A DNA stretch of 64,000 nt from Chamaecyparis obtusa (taxonomy: Eukaryota; Streptophyta; Pinopsida; Cupressales; Cupressaceae): contig BSBK01001158.1 in the NCBI GenBank assembly GCA_027943335.1, forward strand, positions 1,364,001-1,428,000, written 5' to 3'. Every line of letters begins with the position of its first letter. Within the stretch, counting starts at the first letter, position 1. A program made the translations under genes and the position numbers. Of the stretch, positions 21,989 to 34,417 are shown one piece after another. The notes under the pieces are model-generated. The model had not been told where the DNA came from, ran no database searches, and saw only the letters and a list, made by a program, of their open reading frames with translations.

Positions 21989-23409
21989 GTCTAACTTCCT
22001 TCTCTGTAACTTTCTCTCTCACAACATGATAGTTTATCTCTATATATATATTTTTGAATGTAACACGGGATTATTAGACATACTTATTGTACTTTTGTTA
22101 TCACAATGTATGATAATAGGTTCATTAAACTCAATTCCAATATCCTTCTACTCTTCTTATCATCCATACTACCTCCCCAATCCACATTTGTATATGCACA
22201 TAGGGTAAAGTGGTTTGATTTGTCATACCACAACCCAAAATCAATTGTACCTTTCAAATATCTGAATATCCTCTTTATTGTTGTATAATGCAATTCCTTA
22301 GGATCAACTTGAAATCTCACAACAATTCCAACTGCATTAGCTATATCTAATCTTGTATGAGTTGAATATTGAAAACCTCCAATCATAGATTTGTACTTCC
22401 TTTGTCTCATCTTTGCCAGATAACTTATGACCAGTTACCATAGGTGTACCAAAAATCTTACAATTTTCCAAGCCAAATCTGTGCAATAAGTCATTTAGAT
22501 ACTTATTTTGAGATAAGAAAATACCATCACTGTTCTGCACAATCTGCAAACCGAAGAAAATTTTCATTTCACCAATCATTCTCATCTCAAATTTCTTCTT
22601 CAGTTCATCAGAAAATTTATCACCTTCCTCATCCTCACCTCCAAAGATTATATCATCCACAAAAATAACAACAATCAATAGACCATTCTCTATTTCTTTT
22701 AGATATAAGTTACTATCTGTAGTACCTCTAGTAAATCTGAATTTTGCCAAATATTTATCTAGCCTTGCATACTAGTTTCTAGGTGCTTCCTTTAGTCCAT
22801 ATAGTGCTTTTTTCAACTTGCAGACCATATGTCCTTCTTGAACAAAGGAAACCATCAGGTTTCTCAATGTAGACTTCTAATTCACCATTCAAAAATGTTG
22901 ACTTCACATCCATTTGATACACTTTGAATTTCTTATAAGCTGCATAAGCCAAGAACATACGTACTGCTTCAATTCTTGCAACAGGTGAAAATGTTTCTTC
23001 ATAATCTATACCTTCTTGTTGTGAGTATCCTTTACATACCAGTCTTTCTTTGTTTCTTACAACTTCACCTTGTTCATTCATCTTGTTTCTAAAAACCCAT
23101 TTAGTTCCAATAACATTTTTTTCCTTAGGTCTGGGGACCAATTCCCAAGTTTTATTCTTCTCGATCTGATCCAATTCTTCCTTCATTTCTTGAATCCAAT
23201 GATCATCTTTGCAGGATTCATCAGTATTCTTAAGTTCAATCTAAGAAATCAAACACAATTCTTCATGTACCTTATTTCTTGTCATAACTCCTTTCTCTTT
23301 GCTCCCAATAATCTAATCAAAAGGATGATTCTTTGTCAAATTCTTGTTTGGTGTTATTAATTTGTTTCAACTCTTGCTTCAATTCTAGGTTCAAATTTTG
23401 GTTCTTCTC
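21989..23409 (-). pseudogene. Reverse transcriptase and RNase H of B
   Basis: Read right to left: [19 protein letters not shown] (near 23186), [41 protein letters not shown], then FVDDIIFGGED (about 22665-22640, both Asp intact), GEMKIFFGLQI, the RPDIANAVGIV-like connection, and RNase H (YTNVDWGGSMDDKKS). Frameshifts and small deletions, notably in RNase H, break the frame. The left end is cut by LTR C and the right end by D. Confidence 0.85.
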
Positions 23410-25354
23410 TGTAATGCCCCACTAGGGAACCTAGGAGAACTTAACCTAAAGAAGCATCTAAGTTTGCAGAATAATTTTTTTTTTAAAAGTTAACATACAA
23501 GATAAACATCAATGCGGAAGCAATAACCATTTACTCATATCAAAACATAACCAACACAGGTTACAACTCTCAAGGGTTCCTTGACGAAGATTATGTTAAC
23601 ATTAATTAATTAAAATTGATTAGGTACAATTACTAAACTCATATAAACAAATGAAAGATAAATGCAAAATCACACATAAGATGACATAAATACAACTGGT
23701 ACAATGAGGTATCCATAAATCTACATCCACTGCACACATCGCAGGGTATGTAATACAATAACCAAAAAGAAGAACACATGATATCTCTGAATAACTAATA
23801 CAAAGGTATATGATCGCAAGAAGAAGAAGAAGAGCACAACTCCATCAAAGAAGATCAAGAAGGAACAACTGGCACAAGGATCATCCAACACTAGTACACG
23901 AACGTCAGAATCACAAATGGTAAAAGAACCACTACCACCCGACCTTGTGAACCTAAATGGTCCACTCCCACCATGCTGAGGAGATAACAACAGATCCCAC
24001 ACGGATAACATACATCAAACAAATCAAGCTGAGGACAGGATCCTGAAAGCTCTCTAACTCAAGGTGAAAAAGTAATAATGTCATGAAAAACTCACTAATC
24101 CAGAGGCAATTGACACATGTAGGATAACTAGACTATGCATAGGAAGGTGTCATCATGTACGTATAACCCTTGAGTTTTGTCCTGGTAATCTTGTTGGATC
24201 CTAGCACCCAAGTGACCATACACGGTGTCAATGACCTCTTGTACTAATGAAGCCATCGACTATGCCAACTCATCCCTTTTAAAGGGGGCTAGTCATCTTC
24301 TCCATTCCCACCTTAGTTTGTACTAGCACTAAGCCAGGGCGAGGAAACGATATCTTATTAGGTTCATTTTAAATCTCTCAATGTTATATTTAGTTATCAC
24401 TTGATTAAGATACTTAACAATAAGTGATCCTCGTAGCCACTTGTGGGCCCTGATGCTTATTGCAATCCACCTCCTACTACATATCTAGGTAAACTACCCT
24501 AGGCTCACAGATCTCACATAGATCACAAGATGATAATAATGTCCCTCAGGACTGCTCCGCAAAATAATAGGAACACACTAGTTCACACATAACCATAATG
24601 TCACAAAAACACTCTCAAATTGTTCACAAAAGAATATACACATGATCCCATGGATCGAACATAAAAATTCAATACCATATTCTCCTCTATAGAATATGAA
24701 GCAAAACATAACACAACATGAGCCCAATGGTCAAAATAGGGATGATAATCAGATATCACACACACATCAAACATAATACTGAAAACATATCCATCTGACA
24801 CATACCCTAGCCTTTGTCTTCCATAATGGTCTTCTAGTACCTGATAGCCCAAAACATTGCATAAGAAGACACATCAGGCATGAAGAATACAAAACTCACA
24901 CCATAAAGAATTGAAAATGAACCTAAAAGTATATAAAATCATTGAATAGACAAATATGATCTACTAAAAAAAAATTCCAACATTAAGGTCCTTTTCCTAT
25001 CAGAATCTCAATTCTAGTAGTATCCAAGATAAAATCCACAGTTCAAAAGACCTAAGCAAATTAGATTACTCTAATAGAAAAATCTCTATGAACATTACTC
25101 AAACAATAACCATGTAGAAAATAATCCTAACTCAAAAATATTATTTACACAAATAATTTATATAATAACCAATTAAAAATCCATATTAAATTAGTTACTA
25201 TAACTTTAAGAAAATCCATAAAATACAATATGTATTCACAAAAATCCAACTACATTTTAACAATTAACATAATTATGTATATGCAATTATATTAAATAAA
25301 ATATAATTTAATACATATATAATTAAGCTAACTATAAAAAACAAATCACATATT

Positions 25355-27676
25355 TTTTTATTTTTTTGATCGGTAAAAGGCCGAAGCCAATAATTTATTA
25401 TATATATTTTTAAAAAATTTTACATGTAACCCCACTCGGTGCAGGTGCTGGTAGGAAAGAGCAGGGTCAAGAAAACCTCCAGCCGTGCCTGGGACTAAAA
25501 GTTTGGATTCTAATACATAGATATCATGGGCATACCCACTACTCGATAATTATCAAGAAATTTTAACCATTTTAACAATACTTGTTTAGTTACATATACA
25601 TTCAAAGGTCAATATGACCTATTACTGATACATAAAGTCCAAATATCCTAAAATATTTTAAAGAGAAGTCTCCATACACATTCTATACAGGACCTCTATC
25701 ACTGTCGCATTCCTTCCCTATCTCTTCATCCTATGACCCTTCCTACCATACTTGTTATCAATCTTTAAAAAACACTAAAACATAAATACATAATATAGAA
25801 TGAGAAATCTTACCTTTAACCTGTATACCTTGATCCGTTATTGTGTTAGAACTTTGTCCTTGAAATTTGTATCAACAATAAGAGCTACATTCTATACCTA
25901 CTAATAGAGACCATATATATAGGATGACCATGCATCAATACAGCCATACCCTTGCTTATGCAAATGCAATGAGCCCAGTTTAAGGGTCTTGTACAAATTC
26001 TAACTAGCTATATATCAACATATATATAAAAACCAAAAGTTGTACCACATATAATACAGATATACATGTTAAACTATAATGAGCCATCAGGGCCAAACAT
26101 AATCTACATCAATTATAGCCATGCATAGTGTCCTCTAATACCTATCATATTTTGGAATTAGTTTGCTAATATAGAGAGTTGAAAATGCAACCTTCAATAT
26201 GTTAATTCTTAATAAGACCATTTTAATAGTCAATCCTAGGATAATTACAGATCCTTATACCAGGGATATGAGAATAACATCTTATGGACCTAGTCATTTA
26301 TGTGTATATCCCCCTATTGTTTTGATATCTAACATTTCTAAACAAACAGGGGAGGTATAATATTTTGAATATCCTAAGAAATCCCTGTCTTCTAGTTGAA
26401 GATCAAGATATATGTTCTACTGCCTGCTAATTCCTTTCATTATGTTTCTAAACTTATCAGATATAAGGTTATATTCAGTCCTAATAAGAGGATTAGGTGT
26501 TAAGATCTTAGGTTGTAAATCATAGCCTCTGAAAACAATCTAAACTTGCCAACCATAATTTGCAATCTGGATTCATTCATATTGTTCAGAGTATCTACTT
26601 TATAGAACATCGATGCCCCTTATATTATAATCCCAGAGATATTATTACTAGTACTCCGTTCACAGGACAGAGCTGGCTTAATGGAGAAAGTATTGATCAG
26701 TCAAAGGACGTATCCTAACCTAAAAGGATGTCGATAAGATGAAACCTCTAATTTGATATTTCTAAAAGAGAACATTTTATTAATCAAACCCAAGATGTAT
26801 TTCTGAAAGTGCATATTGTTCCTAAAGTCAAATCCGCTATAAAACTATGATTGAGGGCCTTCCATTTCCTTATTTAACAAGGTTTTGATTTATATCTATT
26901 CAATTTTCATATCAAACCACCAAGTGGGGTTATAATAGTAATATTTTAGGTATAATAAAAATAAAGTGTTATCCCTATCTTTAAATACCAAACAAGTGAA
27001 GATACAGGTACTGAAAGTCAGCATATATGCATTGTTATCTACTATTCCGGTCCTATTGTTTCTAACCTTATCATATATAAGGATATAGATCAAAACTAAT
27101 TAGGTGTTAAGGGTTTAGGTTGTAGAGCATAGCATCTCCAATGAACTAAACTTTTCCAGCCACAATTTAAACTGACACCTTACATACTGTTTAGAATATC
27201 TACATAATAGAAAATCGATGTCCCTCAAATTATATTCCAACCGATGCCAATTATATATGAATTAAGACAGCATTTATGCTAAATGTATTCCACATAAACT
27301 CTAGGATAGATTAGTCTAGATGTATCAATGTAGTCCACTGTTGGTACTATAAATTCAAGCTTCATGACTTTACCACTTGTTAACCAAGCTTACTAATAAT
27401 TAATAACTATCGTATAATTGCAATTGATAAAAAGTATAACAGTATCATCTTCTATCTATATACCATTACATATAAACATAAATTTTCAAGTCAATCTATT
27501 TTCATAATTTGTTATAAGTTTATATATGTGCACTTAATGCCTATTGTTAAACTAAGTATCATAATCCAATAGTTTACCGGCTAGCCATAGATTGTATAAT
27601 ATACACATTTACTTGTCAACATTCCAAGTTATTACTCACTGTCCTTCTGAACTTTCGTGCATTTCTAGATATTATC
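25355..27676 (-). other. 3' region and tail of the LINE
   Basis: AT-rich, without credible genes. The last bases in element orientation are an AATAAATTATT signal-like stretch, a GGCTTCGGCC hairpin (25379-25388), TTTTACCGATC and an A-rich tail. Upstream (about 25410-25510) is a GC-richer block including CACCGAGTGGGG. This tail layout is, from memory, common at 3' ends of plant LINEs. Confidence 0.7.
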
Positions 27677-28527
27677 CTATTTAACCATGACTACAATGCA
27701 TTCAACCTCCTCTAGCTCCTTCTTGGTACACTGAGTGCACCTAGAAACTTCAGGTGCCATGATATGGAGATTCGGTGGCTCGTATGTATCAAGGTTCTTT
27801 GGTAATTTAAACCCCTCTTTTTTCCAGTAGCTGAGCAACCACCCAATTTCAAATTCTTCATCTAGAATTTCATTGTAAAGATAGTCAATGTTTCTAGCCA
27901 TTTTTGGCTAATGTAAACTGAAATAATCTTCATCTTTAAAAATCATCATAGGGATATGATGGGATTGAGGAATTTCATCCAGCTTTTCTATATCAGTTTG
28001 CATAGTTAACTCAGGAAAGGGAATGGAGAGGTTATTATCCACACACATAACCATCTTTTCCAGACCTTCAAGATGGTCTTCTAGAAAGATTTCCTTAGCT
28101 ACCTAAATTATTTCTACTTTATTTTTACCAGCAAACATGGACAAAGCAATGAATTTTCCTATTATCACTCCATTACTTCTACAGGTAAACTCATTATCAA
28201 AATACCTGTCACCTAAAGCTTTCTCCACTCCTCTCCTAGTTGAGTCTGGTAGAGGATTCAAAATTTGATTCCATCTTTTAGGGAAGATAGGACCTCGGAA
28301 GGCCATTGCCCTGACTCCTTTAGTGTAAAAGGTAGAGAGTCTTGATTCCATATTTCCTCAGGGATGGGGGCTACAAGGTTAGTCCAAGAAAATAAAAGGC
28401 TCGACAATCTCTCAAGAAGAAACCTATAGCTTCTTTTTGAGTAATAGTCTGATATAAATGAGCCACCAAGAGTGGCTTGCCAAAAGCTTTGCATACTTTG
28501 TGATGATGAAACAAATATTTCATCCAT
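27677..28527 (-). pseudogene. Unrecognised third ORF in the LINE
   Basis: From ATG 28527 (an upstream in-frame stop supports this start) a minus-strand frame runs about 283 codons to a stop at 27677, with one frameshift near 28260 and two in-frame TAG codons (about 28106 and 27908). The residues look like a real globular protein: SFWQATLGGSFISDYYSK, RSYRFLLERLSSLLFSW, RRGVEKALGDRYFDNEFTC, IPMMIFKDEDYF and ARNIDYLYNEILDEEF. Charged and hydrophobic residues alternate and Trp and Cys are present, unlike random AT-rich translation. I do not recognise the family. It may be a captured host sequence or an element-specific accessory gene. Confidence 0.55.
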
Positions 28528-28779
28528 AATTACTTATTGTGATTAAGAGCAATCATTAAATATGTAGCCTGATTGTCATCATTACTAGAGTTCCATCCAA
28601 GAGGCATAGCTATATTAAAGGAGAAAGAAATGATCATTCCAAGGACATATCTTAATGAAAGGAGTTAATCTTTACATGTGTCAGGAAGATTGCATTAAAG
28701 AAGAGCTTCCAGAATGTAATTAAAACAAGTCATAACTTAATAACAAAAACAATAAAGAACTCAGGGAGCTAAAAGAATA

Positions 28780-29130
28780 CCAAAGACATCATGAAATGAA
28801 ACAAAGTTCTCAAAATAAACACCAGCCACCTAGAAAGAAAGACAAGCCATCTTATCATTTGGATAACATATGAATAAGTAGGGATCCCAACATTATAAAA
28901 AAAGAAAGGTCTGAAGAGAGAAAGAGGCCAGGAGATCTAAGGGAAGTGAAATGAGATGATGAAAAGGAGTGGAAGGGAAAAAAGAAAGGAACAAGAAAAT
29001 AACAAGGGGACATCTGGGGGAAGCTCTACTAAAAATGAGAAAGGCTAATAGGGGAAACTAATGATAACATAGGGGATGAAGAGGGAACACTAAGAAGGAG
29101 AATACACATAAAGGAAAAGAAAAGGCATGT
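28780..29130 (-). other. Pyrimidine-rich tract upstream of the LINE's third ORF
   Basis: On the LINE sense strand this stretch is strongly C/T-rich (the plus strand is long purine runs such as gaaaaggagtggaaggg). It separates the second RNase H piece from the third ORF. It may be a leader or just low complexity; no function can be shown. Confidence 0.45.
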
Positions 29131-29348
29131 GGGGCTCAAAAGTATAGAACTAGTATATTAAGAAAAAGATGGTAGAGACCATTCAAGGATTATGGTCTCA
29201 AAGCTACAGAGCCTTGCTAATATAAATGACTAAAACTAAAATGGCATCCTCATCCACTACTTGGGTAAGATCTATCTTTGAAAATATCATATCACCTAAC
29301 GTTGATCTCATGATCAAACCCAATCCTCACAATGCTTAAGTCTTCTAT

Positions 29349-29612
29349 TTACAAGGATATTGAGAAAGTTTCTCCATCTGCTCCTTTATTAGTCAGATGG
29401 TCTGCATCTGAGTTCCCCTCCCTATAAATATGTTTAATTTCTATTAAGTTGAATTTAACCAAAAATTCCAATATTTCCTCTAATTTCGTTGCTAGTTTCC
29501 AGTTTGTAAATTTCCTTGTCCTGATAGCGTTAATAATAATCTGAGAGTCACCTTCTATCTCTAGACAAGAATGACCCAGTGGTTGACATAATCTAAGGTC
29601 TGAAAGAAACAA
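29349..29612 (-). pseudogene. Second, diverged RNase H C-terminus in the LINE
   Basis: The frame encodes the last two thirds of a plant LINE RNase H: LRLCQPLGHSCLEIEGDSQ, then KHIYREGNSDADHLTNKG. It is about 60% identical by eye to the corresponding part of 30236-30490. It keeps the final DAD Asp that the main copy has lost. Homology begins abruptly at the residues LRL, so it is a fragment. It may come from an internal duplication, a template switch, or remains of another LINE. Confidence 0.65.
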
Positions 29613-30235
29613 AGAGGTATCTCCCTAACAAAGATACCCTATTAGTAACACTAATGTACATTGATTACTAAACTCCCTCATTTTATTAAATATTATTAAC
29701 TTTATAAATGTAAAGGGAAAATGTTTATATAATCCATAAGTCCTGGTCTCCTACTTGAGTTACTCTAAATTCTGATGTTAAATTCGATCTTCTATATTTG
29801 AATATTATGATTATTTAGTTCTTGTTAGATTTATCATCTAGCTAGCAAAACATAAGATAGAGGGCTCAGATTCAGAACAAATTAGAGGGGCTAGCTTGGG
29901 TTGCTGTTGTTAAAAGATCTGATATAGAAAATTGATCCAATAGGAGGCAATTAATCATGATTCCTAGCCTCTACCTACTAAAGGAGGAAATCCTATAGAC
30001 TATCTAATAATCCTGATTGGATTAAGCAAGGGATATCTTATTTACTAATCTAGAACTTACCAAAATCTTGATAATTACGATTATACAATTAAACATAAAT
30101 TAATGAATACTAATAATTATCTACAGCTGTATATAAGACTATTTTAACTACACATAAGTAAAGAGGCTTAAGCTCAATTAATCATGTCAATTAGATATTC
30201 ATAAAGGAATTATTCTAGATGAGCTTTAGCCTTTG
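29613..30235 (-). other. AT-rich spacer between the two RNase H segments
   Basis: No gene, poly(A)-like tail or target duplication is visible here, so it does not look like the 3' end of a separate LINE insertion. Confidence 0.5.
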
Positions 30236-31459
30236 TTATGAGGTATGATAAAAGGTTTCTCCATCTGCACCTTTATTTGCAAGGAGGTTAGCCTCTTTAT
30301 TTCCTTCCCTGAAGATGTGTTTCACCTCTGTAGACATAAAACTATTTAATAATTCTAAAATCGCTTCTAATTTAGAGGATAACTTCCAATTTGGAGTTCT
30401 CCTTGTCCTGATAGTATTTATAATTATTTGGGAGTCACCTTCTATTTCCAAGTGTGAGATTTTAAGTTGTTTATATAATCTAAGACCTACTAAAACTGCC
30501 TCACACTCAGCAAAGTTATTGGTTGTGGGAGGGATGGCCATAGAAAATTTTGCTTTGACCAAACCCTTGTCATCATGAACAACTCCACATGCACCTGCTA
30601 TACTAGGATTGCCTCTAGAGGCCCCATCAAAATTCAGCTTAGCCCAACCAGCTTTGGGGCGGTTCCATTTACACGACTTTCTTTCTTCTTGTGTTTTCTT
30701 CCCCCCCTTGCTGTATAAAGGAGCAATAGCTAGGCTAGGCCATACTTTCCTCAGGTAATTATCACTTTGTTTAAAAGTGCTTTCGAAGCTATGCATATTC
30801 CTTAGTCTATTGTTAATAATTTTGATAATCAAGACTTCTATTTTGTTGGTAACAGTTCTAACATCAGATTTTTTACTATTGAAAATCCTACTATTGCGCT
30901 CTTTCCAGATTTCCCAAACCACTATAGATGGGGCTATGGTCCAAATGTCCTTGTACAAAATGCCCTTATTAGGTGAAGGCCATACCTTAAGAAAATCCAA
31001 GAGATCATTAGGTTTGGTTGAGGACCAATTCAAACATTTAATTAACTAGTTCAAACATTCTTGGGCCAAGGTACATTCAATAAATAAGTGGTTGACATTT
31101 TCTTCCTGACATTCACATAGGGGGCATCTTGATGGTCCTTCGAAGCCCAATTTTTTAATTCTATCACATGTGAGAATTCTATTTTGAAGCGTTGCCCAAA
31201 GAAAGTGCCCTGCTTTAGGAAGACACATCTTATTCCAGCAAAGATTTAGGGGAATATCTATCTCATCCATTTTTTGTTTTTCCAGGATTGATTTATATCC
31301 ATCTTTTACTTTATAGCTACCATCATTTGACCCAACCCAGATAAGGTGGTCTTCCCTATTTTTAATAGTTATAGCTCTAATACTAAGAATATCATGAAAT
31401 TTTCTAAGCTCCTCTTGATCTACTGATGAGGAAATAGGGAATTTCCAGAAATAGTTCAA
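30236..31459 (-). pseudogene. LINE ORF2 C-terminus: zinc-binding RT domain and RNase H
   Basis: From 31459: a zf-RVT-like region (CWNKMCLPKAGHFLWATLQNR and CPLCECQEENVNHLFIEC), then in another frame from 31033 an RNase H of the plant LINE type. RNase H catalytic residues are Asp in NFDGASRGN (residue 136 of that frame), Glu in NFAECEA (176) and Asp in EIEGDSQ (200). The fourth, usually Asp in EADxLA, is Asn (residue 249, KEANLLA). Frameshifts separate the parts. Confidence 0.85.
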
Positions 31460-31460
31460 A

Positions 31461-33600
31461 CCTAATTAAATGTAATCCTTACGGAGGGGACCTACGCTAT
31501 CTTTGCAAACATTAATAAATCCTTGTGAGAAGCCCTCTTTAATTAAAGGGGGAAACCCTCCCCATGAGTCTTCCCAGAAAAAAACCTTGTTACCTAACCC
31601 CACATCCCACGTTAGGAGATTATTAATAATATCCCTCACATTATTAATAAAATTCCATATTCAGGATCCATTCGTATGAGATCTTACTCTGAAGATATTA
31701 ATAGGATCAGCATTAGGAACATATTTATTAAGAAGGACCTTGACCCATTTTCTATCCGGATTACTATACATATTCTAGACTAGTTTGGCACGTAATGCCG
31801 AGTTCTGCCAGAGAAGATTTTTTATGCCTAGGCCTCCTTGTGAAACGGGTTTGCATAGATTGTCCCATTTGATTAAAGTTGCTTTCTTATCTTCAGTAGT
31901 ACCCTGCAAATAAAAATCTCGAAGTAATTTATCTAATTTTGACTTGACATTAAGGGGTTGAGGAACAAGGGACATTTGATAAATAGGGATCGCTAAAAGA
32001 GCTGATTTAATCATGGTAGCATGTCCTGCTTTGGTAAGCCATTTTCCTTTCCAACTAATCTTTTTATTATTTATTTTTGAGATCACTAAATCCCAGAGTT
32101 GAGAGCAATTTGTTCCTAAATATAAGGGAATCCCTAAATATTTACAGGGAAATGTCCCTATTTTATATCCTAAGGAATCATAGATCTTCTTGGCCATATG
32201 ATCTGGTGTGTTGATGAAAAAAACCTCAGATTTATTTGGATTAACCTTTTGGCCTGATGCCTTAGAATATATTTTTAGAGCATCCTTGAAAGCATTAGCT
32301 TCTTTTAAAGTACTAGCTCCAGGGAGAATGGTGTCATCAGCAAATTGCTGATGAGTCATATTGGGAATGTCTTTAGTAATTCTTACTCCCGTAATTTTCA
32401 TTTCTATTCTAGCCTGAGAAAGAGATCTTCCTAGGGCTTTAGCCATAATTACATATAGAAAGGGGGATAGAGGGTCTCCTTGCCTAATACCCCTAGAAAT
32501 TTCAAAAAAACCTTCTGAGGTTCCATTAATTAAAAGAGAGATCTTCGGAGTCGAAATGCAGCTGAAAATAAGATTAGTCCATTGATTAGAGAACCCAAAA
32601 GCTTCTAGGCATTTGCATAAGAATCTCCAATCTACTTGATCATAAGCCTTTTGTATATCAATCTTAATAAGCATACATGATTCTTTATTATATTGCGTTG
32701 TATGAATAATTTCTTGAGCTATAATGATACCATCTAGGATTGAACGATTAGGAACAAAACCTGTTTGTTCCTCCGAAATGATTTTAGGGAAAAAAACTTT
32801 AAGCCTATTGGCTAGACATTTGGATAGGATTTTATATATTGTATTACAGAGGGATATTGGTCAGTAATCTCCTAATTCTAGGCTATCATGTTTCTTCGGG
32901 ATTAGTGAAAAGAAAGTTTATTAATTTATGTTAGGAGGGATCTTGAGTTCCTGGTTGCTTCTACAACTTTCCAGATATCCTCACCCAAAAAATGCCAACA
33001 TCTTTGGAAAAATCCTACTTGAAAGCCATCTGGCCTAGGGGCTTTTTCCGGATGTAGTTGAAATAATGCTACCTTGACTTCTTCTAAGGAGAATTTACTA
33101 TTTAACCATTTATTATTTTCTTCTGATATAAATTTAGGAATTGAGGATAAGATCTGGTTCTGTGCTTTTAAATCTGAATAGTCATAATTATTCACGAGTG
33201 TTTTAAAATACTTGACTAAATGCTCTGCTATATGTTTTGGGTCCTCCATTATTTCCCCGCTAGTGTTTTTAAGTTTTGAAATTCTATTGATGTTTCAGTT
33301 ATTATTAGTACAATTATGAAAGAATTTTGTATTATTGTCCCCTTCTTTGAGCCACATTTCTCTAGATTTTTGTTTCGATAAAATCTCTTATGTAAAATTT
33401 CAGCATATTTACCCATTAATTCTTTTTCTTTATTGTATGAAACTTCATTCATCCCCTGTTGTAGGACTGTCTCATTTAATTCACCAATATCTGCCTCAAC
33501 CTTAAGTTTTTCTTCAAATATATTGTTAAATTTTTCTTTATTCCAATCCAATATCTTATGTTTTAGGATTTTTAATTTAGTTGTTAGACAGTACATTTTA
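31461..33600 (-). pseudogene. LINE ORF2 reverse transcriptase
   Basis: Read right to left: a linker and thumb-side region (33596-33249), then RT starting with the KAPRPDGFQVGFF block (about 33060-33020), a stop-rich part, LIKIDIQKAYDQVDW (motif A), RGIRQGDPLSP (motif B), FADD (32344-32333, intact), KYLGIPL and KGKWLTKAG. The RT primes on nicked target DNA and copies the LINE RNA. Many signature residues survive, though frameshifts and stops break the frame. Confidence 0.9.
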
Positions 33601-33607
33601 GAGCCAT

Positions 33608-34417
33608 CTACCTTAATTTGACTCCACCAATTTTCCAGAAGCTACATGAAATCCTTATCTTGAAGCCACATGAATTCAATTTAAATGGGTTTCTGGGTGG
33701 TTTAATGTTTTCATAGATATTTAATCTTACTGGGAAATGGTCAGAGCCTGAGATGGTTAGAATTTCTGAATTAAAATTGTAATTAAATTTACTCAAGTCT
33801 CCTTTAATTAGGAATCTATCTAGCCTTTCTGAGATATGGCTAAAACCTGATCTACGATTATTCCAAGTAAAATTCTCGTTGTCTGTAGGAATATCTTTTA
33901 TGTTGTTCTCATGCACCCATAGACTGAAGTCCTTTTGGGATTTTGGTATATATTTTGATCCTCCAGCCTTTTTAGTGATGTCTAAAATTGCATTAAAGTC
34001 TCCTCCTAATATATAAGTGTTATGGTCATTGTTGTTGATATAATTTTTGAGGTCCTGCCAAAGAGATTTTTTATCTGGATAAAAGATTGGACCATAAATG
34101 TTAATGAGTTTAAATTTTAAGTTAGTTCTCAAGCTAATTAATGATGCTTCTATCCAGTTATTGAATTTAATTATATTTTCTAAGCTGATTTTCCTAGGAT
34201 CCCAAAGAATTGCTAGCCCACTAGAGGCTCCTTTAGAAAATGAAAACTTTTCCTTCCAAATACTAGTTCTTCGGCTAAACTTAAGACTCTCCTCTTGGTT
34301 TAGTTTGGTTTCTTGTATTAATATTATATCAGATTCAAATACTTTTAAATATCTTTTGATTAAATTTTGTTTGCTAGGGGCATTAAGGCCCCTAACATTC
34401 CACGTTGTCACCTTCAT
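33608..34417 (-). CDS. LINE ORF2 N-terminus: apurinic-like endonuclease
   Basis: An open frame of 269 residues from ATG 34417 has the exonuclease-endonuclease-phosphatase fold signatures: TTWNVRGL at the start, QETK (Glu 36), GGDFNAI (Asp 140, Asn 142), ERLDRFL (about 197-203) and SGSDHFPV (Asp 226, His 227). All expected catalytic residues are present. It nicks target DNA for target-primed reverse transcription. The start overlaps the ORF1 stop as TAATG. The frame then shifts before the RT, so the full ORF2 is not made from this copy. Confidence 0.85.
   Translation of the reverse strand: MKVTTWNVRGLNAPSKQNLIKRYLKVFESDIILIQETKLNQEESLKFSRRTSIWKEKFSFSKGASSGLAILWDPRKISLENIIKFNNWIEASLISLRTNLKFKLINIYGPIFYPDKKSLWQDLKNYINNNDHNTYILGGDFNAILDITKKAGGSKYIPKSQKDFSLWVHENNIKDIPTDNENFTWNNRRSGFSHISERLDRFLIKGDLSKFNYNFNSEILTISGSDHFPVRLNIYENIKPPRNPFKLNSCGFKIRISCSFWKIGGVKLR

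Noticed and set aside
23721..24011. Minus-strand 96-codon frame in solo LTR D
   Set aside because: Low-complexity, Phe/Leu-rich, no domain; lies within LTR sequence.
29613..30235. 3' end of a separate LINE between the RNase H segments
   Set aside because: No A-rich tail, no GGCTTCGGCC hairpin and no target duplication are seen, whereas the outer 12-bp repeats flank the whole 11.75 kb.
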